64,000 bases of DNA from an uncultured Desulfobacter sp. (GTDB taxonomy: Bacteria; Desulfobacterota; Desulfobacteria; Desulfobacterales; Desulfobacteraceae): assembly GCF_963666145.1 (NCBI RefSeq), contig NZ_OY762614.1, positions 4,268,501 to 4,332,500 of the forward strand, given 5' to 3'. Of this stretch, positions 34,120-43,763 are shown one piece after another; position 1 is the first letter of the stretch, and each line of letters starts with the position of its first letter. The position numbers were made by a program, and so were the translations under genes. The notes under the pieces are model-generated. The model saw only the letters and a list, made by a program, of their open reading frames with translations. It was not told the DNA's origin and did not search any database.

Positions 34120-35271
34120 ATGACTATCTGGCAGTGCACCATGTGCTTTACTACGATGGACCAGGAAGAACAGCCTGAACAGTGCAGCAATTGCGGATCT
34201 GATAATCGCGTGATTCTTGAAAAAGAAGCCCTCCCCGAAACCCTTGAAGCGGTCCGGGACAGGGCAAGGAAAAATCTAAAAGGCTTTTGTGCAGCCTACC
34301 CCGCCTGTGACGGCAATTTTGATAAAATTTGCCAGAAAGAGGCCTATGGCAAACCCATTGGATTCGGCGGTGCCGGTGCCGGGTTCTCCTTTCGGGCAAA
34401 TGTTGCGGCCCTTGAGGCGGTGCGCTTTAACTTGAAAGTGGTGGGGGAACACACCGAACCGGACACCTCCTGCACATTTCTGGGCACCAAGCTTGATTTC
34501 CCGGTGATGGGTGCGTCCACGGCAGGTGCCGAGCGCTACGGCAACGCCATCAGTGAAGAAGATTTCTGCAGGGCCACCATCCGGGGCTGTAAAGATGCAG
34601 GCACCATGGCCTGGCGGGGAGATACTTTTTTTTACACCCCCGAGGACAATCCGGCGCTTAACGCCATCAAAAAAGAGGGCCTGCCGGCGGTTCCCATTTT
34701 TAAGCCCAGATCCCAGGATGTGCTCAAAAAATTTATCCACACGGCCGAAGAGCTGGGCTGTCCGGCCGTGGGTGTGGATCTTGACGGGTGCGGGTCCACC
34801 ATCATGGCCCGGCATAACCAGCCGGTATTTCGCAAAAGCGTGAAAGATATCAAGGAACTGGTCCAGTCCACCTCTCTGCCCTTTATTGCCAAAGGAATCA
34901 TGACGGTGGCCGATGCGGTGGGCTGTGCGGACGCCGGTGCCAGGGTGGTCAGTGTCTCAAATCACGGCGGCCGGGTGCTGGATGCAACGCCGGGAACGGC
35001 CGAGGTGCTACCCGAGATCGCCAAACACCTGAAAGGCCAGGTGGTCATCACGGCCGACGGCGGGGTCCGGACCGGGTATGATGTGCTCAAGATGCTGGCG
35101 TTGGGTGCGGATTTTGTACTCCTGGGCCGGGATATAATCCGGGCGGCTGTGGGCGCAGGCTCCCTGGGGGTTAGACTGCACATGGAACACGTTCATAAAA
35201 TATTGAAAAAAGCCATGTTTATGACCGGGGTCAGCACCATCGCCGATATTGATTCATCCATATTGTACTAG
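34120..35271 (+). CDS. rubredoxin-like domain fused to FMN-dependent alpha-hydroxy acid dehydrogenase
   Basis: 383 residues. Residues 1-35 form a rubrerythrin-type rubredoxin knuckle (WQCTMC ... EQCSNCGS) able to bind one iron or zinc. The rest is an FMN TIM barrel of the lactate dehydrogenase/glycolate oxidase class: VSVSNHGGRVLDATPGT with the active His and Arg, TADGGVRTGYDVLKMLALGADFVLLGRD for the FMN phosphate. A middle segment (AYPACDGNFDKICQK) has more cysteines. Start ATG 34120 after AGGAGAG. Placed directly behind korAB, it probably oxidises a 2-hydroxyacid to the 2-oxoacid the oxidoreductase uses, with the rubredoxin knuckle passing electrons. Confidence 0.88.
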   Translation: MTIWQCTMCFTTMDQEEQPEQCSNCGSDNRVILEKEALPETLEAVRDRARKNLKGFCAAYPACDGNFDKICQKEAYGKPIGFGGAGAGFSFRANVAALEAVRFNLKVVGEHTEPDTSCTFLGTKLDFPVMGASTAGAERYGNAISEEDFCRATIRGCKDAGTMAWRGDTFFYTPEDNPALNAIKKEGLPAVPIFKPRSQDVLKKFIHTAEELGCPAVGVDLDGCGSTIMARHNQPVFRKSVKDIKELVQSTSLPFIAKGIMTVADAVGCADAGARVVSVSNHGGRVLDATPGTAEVLPEIAKHLKGQVVITADGGVRTGYDVLKMLALGADFVLLGRDIIRAAVGAGSLGVRLHMEHVHKILKKAMFMTGVSTIADIDSSILY

Positions 35272-36497
35272 CATTCAAAACGGCTGATGTTTTTATAGAT
35301 GGCGTCCATCTTGGAAAATACGCCGTCCCAGGTATAGGCTCGGGTTAATTTGTGGACCTGCCCGAGGTCCGGTTGCCGGTTTTGATCGGTCTTTGCAATG
35401 CTTTTTTCCAAAGCATGGGCAAGGGCCAGTTCCAAAGCCGGCAAATTTTTTTTATACGGAGTGTCCACGGTTTCCAGGGGTGGCAGATCTATAAGGTCGA
35501 TCATATCGGACCGGGTCTCTTCAAATATCTCCCGGGTGCCGGGCAGTGCGGTGGTCAGAATCCTGCAACCCGATGAGAGCGCTTCCATGAGCACCAGGGG
35601 AAGGCCTTCAAAAAACGAGGGCAGAACAAACAGGTGGGATCGGCGCATGAGCCGGGCAAGACGGTCATGGGACAAAGGCCCGTGAACCTGTACCTGGTCC
35701 CCTAACTCTGCCGCCAGTGTCAGGCATTCCTCTTTTTCCTGCCCTGTGCCGGAACCTGCCAGATGCAGGCAATAGTCGGGTCCCGCCACTTTTTTTAACG
35801 CACTAAGCAGCCAGGGCACTCCTTTGGCCCGGCTCAGTTTTCCCGCATACACGATCTGCACAGGGCCTTTTTCAGGCTTGGCATCACAATAGAATATATC
35901 TTTTTCAAAGCCGGCACCCACCACATGCAGTTTTTGGGGATCTATCCCGTGAATATCCATAATCTGCTGCTTCTGGTGCCGGCTCAGGCATAAAACCGCG
36001 TCAATTTCTGCCATGGAATGTCCAATATCCAAATTAAGCCCGGAGCATAGATAATGCTGGCGAAGGCATGTGCCGTGGCAGGAGGTCACCATGGGCAGAT
36101 CCTGAAAGACGTTCCTGGCGATTTTTGAAACGATCCAGAGATGGTGGGTATGAATGAGATCTGGCCGAAATTTTGATTTTGCCATATGCAGGGCCTGTGT
36201 AAAGGCGGTTTCATACCGGCTGATCTGATCCTTGTCCATGGAAGAAAAGACCGTGCTCGGGTAGGGCATGACATCGCTCATGCCCGGGAGCCTGAAATCA
36301 AGTGCGCCATGGTTAAATCGGACAAATTCGGTTTGATCCCCGGGCAATACCGCCGGATCTAAAGTAAAGTCATCCTGGATACCCGCCACAAGAAAATTTT
36401 CATGCCCCCGGGCACAAGATTGCCGGATAATGGCCTGGACCGTTTTTCCTGAGCCTGTGAAATCAGGCATCTGGCTTAAAATATGAAGAATTCTCAT
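35268..36497 (-). CDS. GT4-family glycosyltransferase
   Basis: 409 residues. N-terminal MRILHILSQMPDFTGSGKTV with the glycine-rich acceptor loop, LIHTHHLWIVSKIARN, and in the C-terminal Rossmann domain IVYAGKLSRAKGVPWLLSAL and FEGLPLVLMEALSSGCRILTT, the EX7E motif of retaining GT4 enzymes. Cytoplasmic or membrane-associated sugar transfer. Its stop overlaps the end of the FMN dehydrogenase gene tail to tail by four bases. Not in a polysaccharide cluster here, so acceptor unknown. Confidence 0.9.
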   Translation of the reverse strand: MRILHILSQMPDFTGSGKTVQAIIRQSCARGHENFLVAGIQDDFTLDPAVLPGDQTEFVRFNHGALDFRLPGMSDVMPYPSTVFSSMDKDQISRYETAFTQALHMAKSKFRPDLIHTHHLWIVSKIARNVFQDLPMVTSCHGTCLRQHYLCSGLNLDIGHSMAEIDAVLCLSRHQKQQIMDIHGIDPQKLHVVGAGFEKDIFYCDAKPEKGPVQIVYAGKLSRAKGVPWLLSALKKVAGPDYCLHLAGSGTGQEKEECLTLAAELGDQVQVHGPLSHDRLARLMRRSHLFVLPSFFEGLPLVLMEALSSGCRILTTALPGTREIFEETRSDMIDLIDLPPLETVDTPYKKNLPALELALAHALEKSIAKTDQNRQPDLGQVHKLTRAYTWDGVFSKMDAIYKNISRFEC

Positions 36498-36552
36498 AAA
36501 AAATTACCATGGGATGCATGAAATATCATCCATGCCATGGCATCCTCAGTAC

Positions 36553-39282
36553 TTAAAAAATAGTTTTATCCGGAACAGGTTCGGGCTTGCCGTAGTAAAA
36601 TCCTTGCTGGCAATCAATCCCAAGGGCTTTTGCCTTGATGCAAAGCGCCTCATTGGAAATAAACTCTGCAATGGGTTTCATCTTCAGCTTGTGTGCATAA
36701 GAGACAATGGAGTTCACAACATCAACGGCCCGTTCATCCTGGGTGATCAGTTTGATGATGCTGCCGTCGATTTTGATATAATCTGCTTTGATTTTCAGCA
36801 GATAATCAAAGTTTGAGTAGCCTGTACCAAAATCGTCAATGGCTATTTTTGCGCCGGCATGTTTGAATCTGTAGATGATGTCCGTGGCCCCGGCAAAGGA
36901 CGACAGGCTTTCGGACTCCACAAGCTCAAGTACCATGCGTGACATGACGTTGTTTTCAACGGCATAGTCATAAATAAAGTCCATGGTCTCCGTGTTCATA
37001 ATATCCTCGGTGGAGATATTGATGCTGAACCGGCTGTCATCGTCCACAAATGTGTCGATGGTCTTTTTTACCATGATTTTGGTCAGGGTCGGGTAAAACC
37101 GGGTCTGCTTGCTGATCTCAAGGAACTGTGCCGGGGGAATGATGCCGCCGTCCGTGTCCCTGATCCGCATCAGGCTTTCATACTTTGGGCTGCCGGTCCC
37201 GGTGATCGGCTGGAAAAACGGTACGACCCGGTCTTCATCTATGGCGCTGCTGAGCATTTTGACCACCCGGATATTTTGTTCATAGATCTTGCTGTTGTCC
37301 ACTTTCAACGGATCATAGGCGTAATGATCAATGTTGTTTGCCTTTGCAAACTGCAGTGCCGCATCCGCATGGGCCATAATGTTGTCCGAGCCGTGGGCGT
37401 ATCCTGTGATGGTGCTGATCATCAGCTCCTTGTCACGGATCACGAAGGTTTTTTTGACAATATCTTTCAGTGCGGTTTCAACATCGATGATAAAGATATT
37501 TTTATCACTTTGGGTGGAAAATACGGCAAATACATCAGAGTGCAGTCTGTAGATAAAATAGCGGTACAGGTTGCGATGGTTGGAAAGTCTCAGGGCGAAT
37601 ATTTTAAGCAGTTCGTCTCCGGCTTTCATGCCGTAGGTTTCATTGATTCGGTGAAAATCGTCTATGTCGATGATGGCAAGATCTGCTGATTTGGCTTTTT
37701 TGATCTCCATGAGCAGACTGTTTCTGTTGCTCAGTTCGGTCAAGGTGTCAAAATTGAGGTATTTTTGAAGCTGGGATTTGTTTTCAAAAACTTCGGTGAC
37801 ATCATGGCTGATTGAAATATATTGGGTCGCGTTGCCGTCTTTATCTTTAAACGGTACAATGGTCGATTTTTGAAAGAAATATCCTCCGTCCTTTTTAAGG
37901 TTCTTAAATATCCCCTGCCAGGTTCCCCCTTTTTTGATGGTCGCCCACAGGTCTTTGTATGTTACCTCCGGGGTGTCCGGATGACTCAGCAGACTATGGG
38001 TGGCATGAATCAGCTCCTCTTTATCGAATCCTGTGACCTCACACATTTCGTCGTTCACATGGATAATATTTCCGTTCAGATCGGTAATACTGACAATTGC
38101 GCTTTTATCCATCACTGTTTTGTACTGAATCAGATCATTGAGAAATTTTTTCTGGTCGGATTCAATGCGGCGGATTTTTTTGTAAACAAAAAGTGATGCC
38201 GCCAGTGTAAGCATAAAAAGTGCGATGATAATCAGGCAGTTTTTTATGATCTCCTGCTTGAGAAGTGAACGGCTTATGTCATCCACGGTTCCCACAAGCT
38301 CATAGAAGTTTTCAAAATAAAAGCCGGATCCCACTACCCAGTCCCAGTCCGGAATATATACCAGATACGATATTTTTTGAGCCGAGGCGGTCTGACCTGG
38401 AATTTCCCAGTAATAGGAGCTGAATCCACTGCCTTTGGATGTTGCGATGTCAATAAACTCTTTAATGACCAGTTTATTGTTTTCGTCACGCAGGGTTTTT
38501 AGATCCGTATGATAGATTTTGGGATCAATGTGAAAAATTGTTTTATAATCCGTTGAAAAGATCCAGAAGTAGCCGTAATTTTCATAGCCGAACCTGTCTT
38601 TTGAAATAAAATCCAGGGTTGCCTGTTTGCCCTTTTCATTGAGGCTGTCCATGTAGTATCCCGAGCCGATAACGATATCAAGAGACCGGTTGTACAAGGC
38701 ATATCCAAGTTTTTTGTATTCTTTCGAGCCCTTACCCGGTTTATAGTAGGTGTACTGTTTCATGGCAGAGCCACGGGTTTTTACCTCCTCAAAAAATTGT
38801 ATTAAATCAGGAAATTTGTTTTTCAGTGAATAGATATTTGTACCGACCAGTTCCGGATCGGCGCCGTGGTGCCTGAGTGTCCCGTCCCCGGATAGAATAT
38901 AAAAATAGCCCGACTGGTTGGCCCAGCTAAAGGATTTGATCATGTTGTCTATATGGGATTTATACAGATGTTGATCCGCTTTATGGGTCATGTAGACATT
39001 TTGAATAAAATCCTGGGCCGAATGTACCCGGTCTTTAAGGTTTTTTTCGGCCGCTTTGATGACGGCCTTTTTTGTAGCGGATATCCGCCGGGTCAGCCGT
39101 TCAACTTCGTTTTTGATCAGTTTTTTTTGCTGATCAACGTAAAAGGTTCGAAGTCCTTCCTTATTTTTTTGGGTAAATTTTGTGAAGGTGCTCTGCATAT
39201 TCCACAAAATGATCCCGGAGAACACACATGCAATGGTAATCGCTTTAAAAAGTGAGATGTTTGAAATGCTGGTTTTCATCAC
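36553..39282 (-). CDS. Cache-PAS-GGDEF(degenerate)-EAL signalling protein
   Basis: 909 residues: N-terminal membrane segment (about 10-27), two Cache-2-like periplasmic modules (FSWANQSGYFYILSGDG, FGYENYGYFWIFSTDY), membrane segment near 345-365, PAS domain (about 375-495), GGDEF-like domain with signature replaced by RLHSDVF (about 575-585), and a C-terminal EAL domain. The EAL domain keeps KYESLMR, SINIS, VLELVES, IDDFGTGYSN, IKID and QGFYYGKP, so cyclic-di-GMP hydrolysis looks possible, while cyclase activity is unlikely. ATG 39282 overlaps the stop of the MCP gene, so both are made from one message and may sense related ligands. Confidence 0.88.
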   Translation of the reverse strand: MMKTSISNISLFKAITIACVFSGIILWNMQSTFTKFTQKNKEGLRTFYVDQQKKLIKNEVERLTRRISATKKAVIKAAEKNLKDRVHSAQDFIQNVYMTHKADQHLYKSHIDNMIKSFSWANQSGYFYILSGDGTLRHHGADPELVGTNIYSLKNKFPDLIQFFEEVKTRGSAMKQYTYYKPGKGSKEYKKLGYALYNRSLDIVIGSGYYMDSLNEKGKQATLDFISKDRFGYENYGYFWIFSTDYKTIFHIDPKIYHTDLKTLRDENNKLVIKEFIDIATSKGSGFSSYYWEIPGQTASAQKISYLVYIPDWDWVVGSGFYFENFYELVGTVDDISRSLLKQEIIKNCLIIIALFMLTLAASLFVYKKIRRIESDQKKFLNDLIQYKTVMDKSAIVSITDLNGNIIHVNDEMCEVTGFDKEELIHATHSLLSHPDTPEVTYKDLWATIKKGGTWQGIFKNLKKDGGYFFQKSTIVPFKDKDGNATQYISISHDVTEVFENKSQLQKYLNFDTLTELSNRNSLLMEIKKAKSADLAIIDIDDFHRINETYGMKAGDELLKIFALRLSNHRNLYRYFIYRLHSDVFAVFSTQSDKNIFIIDVETALKDIVKKTFVIRDKELMISTITGYAHGSDNIMAHADAALQFAKANNIDHYAYDPLKVDNSKIYEQNIRVVKMLSSAIDEDRVVPFFQPITGTGSPKYESLMRIRDTDGGIIPPAQFLEISKQTRFYPTLTKIMVKKTIDTFVDDDSRFSINISTEDIMNTETMDFIYDYAVENNVMSRMVLELVESESLSSFAGATDIIYRFKHAGAKIAIDDFGTGYSNFDYLLKIKADYIKIDGSIIKLITQDERAVDVVNSIVSYAHKLKMKPIAEFISNEALCIKAKALGIDCQQGFYYGKPEPVPDKTIF

Positions 39283-41288
39283 ACCTTAAATTGATTCACG
39301 GTTTGTTTCAATTTTGATGACAAATTGCTTAATCCGCCGGCGCTGGTATCGATTTGGGTGCTGTTTTCGGATATGAGGCGCACCTCTTGGCTCACTTCAC
39401 CGATGTCCCTTGCAATATCATTGGCAACACCGGATGTCTGGGTCAGGTTCTCGGTGATTTCCTGAATGCCCAGGGCGGCCTGGCCAACGTTTTCGGCAAT
39501 TTCCCGGGTGGTGACCGACTGCTCTTCTACGGCGGCGGCCACCGTATCAATCATGTCATTGACATCGGAAATATCTGTGGTGACTGCCTCGATCTCCGTA
39601 ACCGTTTCCCTTGTGGCACCCTGGATATCCTGGATTTGGTCCTTAATTTCAAGGGTCGCTTCAGCCGTCTGCCGGGCAAGTTCCTTGATCTCGCCTGCCA
39701 CAACGGCAAACCCTTTGCCCGCTTCTCCGGCCCTGGCCGCTTCTATGGTTGCATTCAGTGCCAAAAGATTGGTCTGTTCGGAAATATCGTTGATGGTTTC
39801 AACCACATTGCCGATTTGGGTGGCGGACTGATTCAGCCGGTTAATCTTTTCTGATGCATTGCGGGTCCGCGCCACGGCCTCATTACTGGTAATCCGGGTT
39901 TTTTCGGTATTCCCTGCAATTTCATTGATGGTGGAGTTCATCTCTTCCACTGCTGCCGACACCATACTGATATTGGTGGAAGACTGTTCGACGGCCGAAG
40001 CCACCGACGCCATGTTGGTGCTCATCTCCTCGGTGGCAGCCGCCACGGAATTTGACTTTTCCTCCATTTTATCCGTTCCTTGGGAAAGTTCACCTGCAAT
40101 GGCCAGCAAGGCGGAAGACGATGCGTCTATCTCATCGGAATCTTCGGCAATGCCGGCAATGATCCCCTGGAGTTTTTCAACAAAAATATTAAACCACCTG
40201 GCCATTTCCCCAATTTCATCACTGGATTTGGCAGACAGCCGCATGGTCAAATCTCCTTCTCCCTGGGCAATATCCTTGAGACCGTCTACCATTTGATTGA
40301 TGGGTTTGACAACCTTGCCGGAGATAAAAAATGAAACAGCGCCGATAACAGCGAGGACAAGGACCGTTATGCCCAGGATGGTTTTCCGGACAGAGGCGGA
40401 GCTTTCAAGCAGTTCGGCTTTTTCTATGAGAATAACGACAACCCAGTCGGTTTTATCCGATTGAAAAGAATTTACGTGGTAAGCGGTGCCGTTAATTTCG
40501 GTATTAAACTCAGCTTCCTTGTTTGAAAGGGCTGTCTCTAACTTGTCAATGCCCACATCTTTTACGTATTTTTGATTGTTTTGTTCATTCTTTGGATCTG
40601 CCAGAATCAGCCCTTTTTTATGCAGCATCATGGCATAACCGGTTTTTCCGATCTTCACGCCGTTCATGATTTCGGCAAGTTTATCATATGAGGCGTCCAG
40701 ACCGATGGTCCCATACAGCCGGCCGTTTTTGTCATTAAAGGATCTGACGTTGCTGGTAATTACCGATCCGCTGATGGAGTCCGTATAGGGATCGGTCCGT
40801 CGTATTTTGCCGTTATCGGAGAGTGCAACATTATACCACTCTTTTTTGAGCGGATCATATCCTTCGTGCACATCGGTCTGGGGCCATTGAATATACCCCC
40901 CGTCTTTGGTGCCCAGATAGACGTACATGGTACCCGGGTGGTTGTTGGCGTAATGTTCAAATTCTTCGTAAATCTGCTGTTCAATCCCCCCGTTTTGGGA
41001 GGGAGTCATGGCGGTTTTCTGGGTTGTTTTGGCGTAGCTTGTGATCGTGTTGTCCGCCTGGAGGATTTTTGAATGGGTGGCAAATGTATTCAGATTCTGG
41101 TCAAGATTATCGTAAAATACTTGAAGTATTTGTTCGATGTCATTGGCTTTTTCAACGACATTGTCATGATATGTTTCCCGGGTGGATTTATTGATTACCA
41201 CGTTTACGGCCACAAGAATCGGAATTACGGTGATCAATGTGAGTACAAAGGAAAACATAAGCAATTTGGTTCGGATTGATTTGAGCAT
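39279..41288 (-). CDS. methyl-accepting chemotaxis protein
   Basis: 669 residues. Membrane segment near 10-30, double Cache (dCache_1) ligand domain about 35-290 (YVYLGTKDGGYIQWPQ, YGTIGLDASYDKLAEIM), second membrane segment about 303-324, HAMP (KVVKPINQMVDGLKDIAQGEGDLTMRL), and the signalling hairpin with tip ISEQTNLLALNATIEAARAGEAGKGFAVVAGEIKELA around 510. No C-terminal CheR-binding pentapeptide. GAGGTC precedes ATG 41288. Upstream member of a two-gene operon with the Cache-EAL protein. Confidence 0.95.
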   Translation of the reverse strand: MLKSIRTKLLMFSFVLTLITVIPILVAVNVVINKSTRETYHDNVVEKANDIEQILQVFYDNLDQNLNTFATHSKILQADNTITSYAKTTQKTAMTPSQNGGIEQQIYEEFEHYANNHPGTMYVYLGTKDGGYIQWPQTDVHEGYDPLKKEWYNVALSDNGKIRRTDPYTDSISGSVITSNVRSFNDKNGRLYGTIGLDASYDKLAEIMNGVKIGKTGYAMMLHKKGLILADPKNEQNNQKYVKDVGIDKLETALSNKEAEFNTEINGTAYHVNSFQSDKTDWVVVILIEKAELLESSASVRKTILGITVLVLAVIGAVSFFISGKVVKPINQMVDGLKDIAQGEGDLTMRLSAKSSDEIGEMARWFNIFVEKLQGIIAGIAEDSDEIDASSSALLAIAGELSQGTDKMEEKSNSVAAATEEMSTNMASVASAVEQSSTNISMVSAAVEEMNSTINEIAGNTEKTRITSNEAVARTRNASEKINRLNQSATQIGNVVETINDISEQTNLLALNATIEAARAGEAGKGFAVVAGEIKELARQTAEATLEIKDQIQDIQGATRETVTEIEAVTTDISDVNDMIDTVAAAVEEQSVTTREIAENVGQAALGIQEITENLTQTSGVANDIARDIGEVSQEVRLISENSTQIDTSAGGLSNLSSKLKQTVNQFKV

Positions 41289-41353
41289 AGAGACCTCTTT
41301 AAATTCTAAATTAAGGGAAACCCCCAGGGGGGGGATTTTAAAATTTAATACGC

Positions 41354-43318
41354 CTAGGACAAATCCTTTGACCCGTCGGGATGTTTGGCCCTGGGGGCGG
41401 CCAGAGGATACAAAAGAACCCGGCCCTTGGCAGCCGAACCATTGATTCGGATATCGGGGTTGAATTTCTGGAGCAGCCAGAATGGAATATCCAGTTTTTT
41501 CCGGCAGACATCCCAGGTCGTATCTTCCGATGCAACCGTATATGTCTGGGTGCCGGCAATGAAATACGCGTCGAAAAAATCCTCAATGATCTCCTGGTGA
41601 AATTCAAATCTTTTTTCTTGAAAATCAGTAACACTGCCGGCTGGTAACGGCAGGGTCACCTCATGACCGGCACTGAGATTTTGCGTTGGGGACATCTTAT
41701 TAAGTCTGCGGATTTCATCTGCATCAATACCCAGCCAGTCGGCATAGTTGTCGATGGTTTCTTCGTATGTTGCATGGATAACGGCGTATTTACGGCCTTT
41801 TTCGTCATGAACTGTTTTCAGTTCAAGGTCCGAGGTGACAACTTTCAGATCCCGGGGCAGTTTTGGCAGCTTGTTCGGGCCCGGCTGGGTTGCCGAAACC
41901 GGCTCTGTTGCTGGCTGGGGCCGAGCTTTTGATTGCGGCATCCCGTCCATTGTGCGCGCTCTCTCTTCTTTAAAGGGGATTTTCAGGGTCTGGCCCACAC
42001 GAATCACCGCCTTTCTGCCAAGACCGTTCATTGCGATCAGGTCTTTGAGGGGTACTTTGTAGGCATCGGCAATGCTGCCGGCCGTATCCCCCCTGACCAC
42101 CCGGTGAAACGGGGTGACCCGCTGGGTCGTGCGGTACAGAGGCAAAAGGGCCTTGTCCAGCATATCCGAAGATATGTGTTTGGGCAGATACAGGGTGTGT
42201 CCTTCCGGGATGTATTTTTTGCCGTCAAAAACCGGTTGTCTTAACGCCGGGTTCATCGCCTGCAAGGTTTTTAAGTCCACCGGTAACTTATCCGCAAGCT
42301 CTTTTGCGGATAAAAAGCCTTTGACCTTGTACCGGGTCTCTTGCCCGGGTTTATCCAGAGTAATATTGCCGTAATATTTAACATAATTTTTAGCCACATG
42401 GTGGGCTGCAATAAATTCCGGATAAAAATTTCGTGAGGCAAATTTGAAAGACCGGCTGCTGTAATTCTCGTATATGGCCGGATAGGTCTCGTGCCTGGCC
42501 TTTGCCCGGGACATGCCGTAAAGACCGTGGTTGTAAGCGGTGATGGCCATGGGCCAGTTTTGAAGCGTTTCATAGTTTCTTTTCAGGAGCTGGGCTGCCC
42601 CGTGGGTGGAGGCGATGGGATCCCGGCGCTGGTCCACCTCATAGTTAATATCCATGAACAGCTTGCCCGTGTAATTGGTGAACTGCCAGAGGCCTGCGGC
42701 CCCGTATTTTGAGTAGGTGTGGACATCATAGGCTGATTCCAGGCATGGCAGGTAGGCCAGATCTTCGGGCAGGCCATAGGAGTTTATAATCGTCTTGAAT
42801 TCATCAATCAGCGCACCCGAGCGGATCACCCCTTCCATGAAATGTTCTTTTAACCCGGTCTGTACCCGAAGCCTTTGGGCGGCACCTCTGAATGCCGACG
42901 GTTTTGTTTTGTCCGGGAACAGGGCAGCCACTTTTTTTTCCAAAGCCGTTTGGGGTGCCTTGCCTTTGGACAGATTCATCAATACGGTTTTATATTTTTC
43001 GATTGCCGCTTTTTTGATTGTTTTATTTGCCCGGGCCGCCTCTTCAGTTTTGGCGGGATTGAGTTTGATCTCTTCGTAGATTCTGGACAAATCTTCCATA
43101 TCGTGTACCAGAGCCTGGCCCCGGGTGTATTGGGTAAATATATGGGTCCAGAATGTGACATTGGGCTTAATCAGATCATACACCGGGAAAAGTTCAGATT
43201 GTTTAATCGGGGCTGTGGGGGACGCCGCCCGGCAGACCGGACCGGTGATCCCGAATACACAGATGGTGATGGCCGATAGGATTGATAAATAGACCTTTTG
43301 TCCTGGGAAACGAGCCAT
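41354..43318 (-). CDS. MltD-like membrane-bound lytic transglycosylase with LysM repeats
   Basis: 654 residues. N-terminal hydrophobic signal (about 6-28, ending CRAASP). SLT domain around 180-330: CLESAYDVHTYSKYGAAGLWQFTNYTG contains the catalytic Glu, and ITAYNHGLYGMSRAKA is the second SLT motif. Three LysM-like peptidoglycan-binding modules follow at about 403-450, 520-565 and 590-640 (HRVVRGDTAGSIADAYKVPLKDLIAMN the clearest). Cuts glycan strands with 1,6-anhydro formation. GGGAG six bases before ATG 43318 sets the start. Confidence 0.92.
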   Translation of the reverse strand: MARFPGQKVYLSILSAITICVFGITGPVCRAASPTAPIKQSELFPVYDLIKPNVTFWTHIFTQYTRGQALVHDMEDLSRIYEEIKLNPAKTEEAARANKTIKKAAIEKYKTVLMNLSKGKAPQTALEKKVAALFPDKTKPSAFRGAAQRLRVQTGLKEHFMEGVIRSGALIDEFKTIINSYGLPEDLAYLPCLESAYDVHTYSKYGAAGLWQFTNYTGKLFMDINYEVDQRRDPIASTHGAAQLLKRNYETLQNWPMAITAYNHGLYGMSRAKARHETYPAIYENYSSRSFKFASRNFYPEFIAAHHVAKNYVKYYGNITLDKPGQETRYKVKGFLSAKELADKLPVDLKTLQAMNPALRQPVFDGKKYIPEGHTLYLPKHISSDMLDKALLPLYRTTQRVTPFHRVVRGDTAGSIADAYKVPLKDLIAMNGLGRKAVIRVGQTLKIPFKEERARTMDGMPQSKARPQPATEPVSATQPGPNKLPKLPRDLKVVTSDLELKTVHDEKGRKYAVIHATYEETIDNYADWLGIDADEIRRLNKMSPTQNLSAGHEVTLPLPAGSVTDFQEKRFEFHQEIIEDFFDAYFIAGTQTYTVASEDTTWDVCRKKLDIPFWLLQKFNPDIRINGSAAKGRVLLYPLAAPRAKHPDGSKDLS

Positions 43319-43363
43319 AATAACTCCCAAAAAAATTACAGATTGAAGAATTTATTTCAGGGG

Positions 43364-43434
43364 TTGTTTGGTAATTAAAGGATCAAAATGAGATTTTTTT
43401 AAGAGGTCGTCACTTCATTGAAATTACCAAACAA
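43364..43434. repeat. 13-bp inverted repeat spanning 71 bases
   Basis: TTGTTTGGTAATT (43364-43376) is exactly complementary to AATTACCAAACAA (43422-43434), separated by 45 bases that contain a T-run. It lies just upstream of the transglycosylase gene (minus strand) and could be a leader hairpin or paired operator. Confidence 0.55.
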
Positions 43435-43493
43435 ACGTTCAAGAACAATGCTATCATATCAGCGTCGGGTTTTAAATAATTTTGAGCATAAAC

Positions 43494-43676
43494 CTAAAGT
43501 CTATTTACCGGTATGTTGGCAAGCTTTTCTTCCCAATAATCATCAATCAGCTCTTTGTATTTTTCCTGGGGATAATTTTTTCCACAGGCATCGCAGCATA
43601 TGATAACATGGGGACAGGCGCGTCTGACAACAAGTTTCCCATGGCATGACGGGCAGTATTGGATATCTTTTTTCAT
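43494..43676 (-). CDS. small zinc-ribbon protein
   Basis: 60 residues. Two CxxC knuckles, YCPSC and CCDAC, with an extra Cys-Pro-His between (RRACPHVIICC), as in a dual zinc ribbon. The C-terminus is acidic and helical (EKYKELIDDYWEEKLANIP). AAAGGA seven bases before ATG 43676. Function unknown; nucleic-acid or protein binding is usual for such ribbons. Divergent from gpt. Confidence 0.7.
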   Translation of the reverse strand: MKKDIQYCPSCHGKLVVRRACPHVIICCDACGKNYPQEKYKELIDDYWEEKLANIPVNRL

Positions 43677-43763
43677 ATTTGGTCCTTTGTTTTTTTTGCC
43701 GGATAACATAAAAAGGCAGGTTTTAAATATTTTTAAGCCGGTATTTTAAAGGAGGCATGTGTT

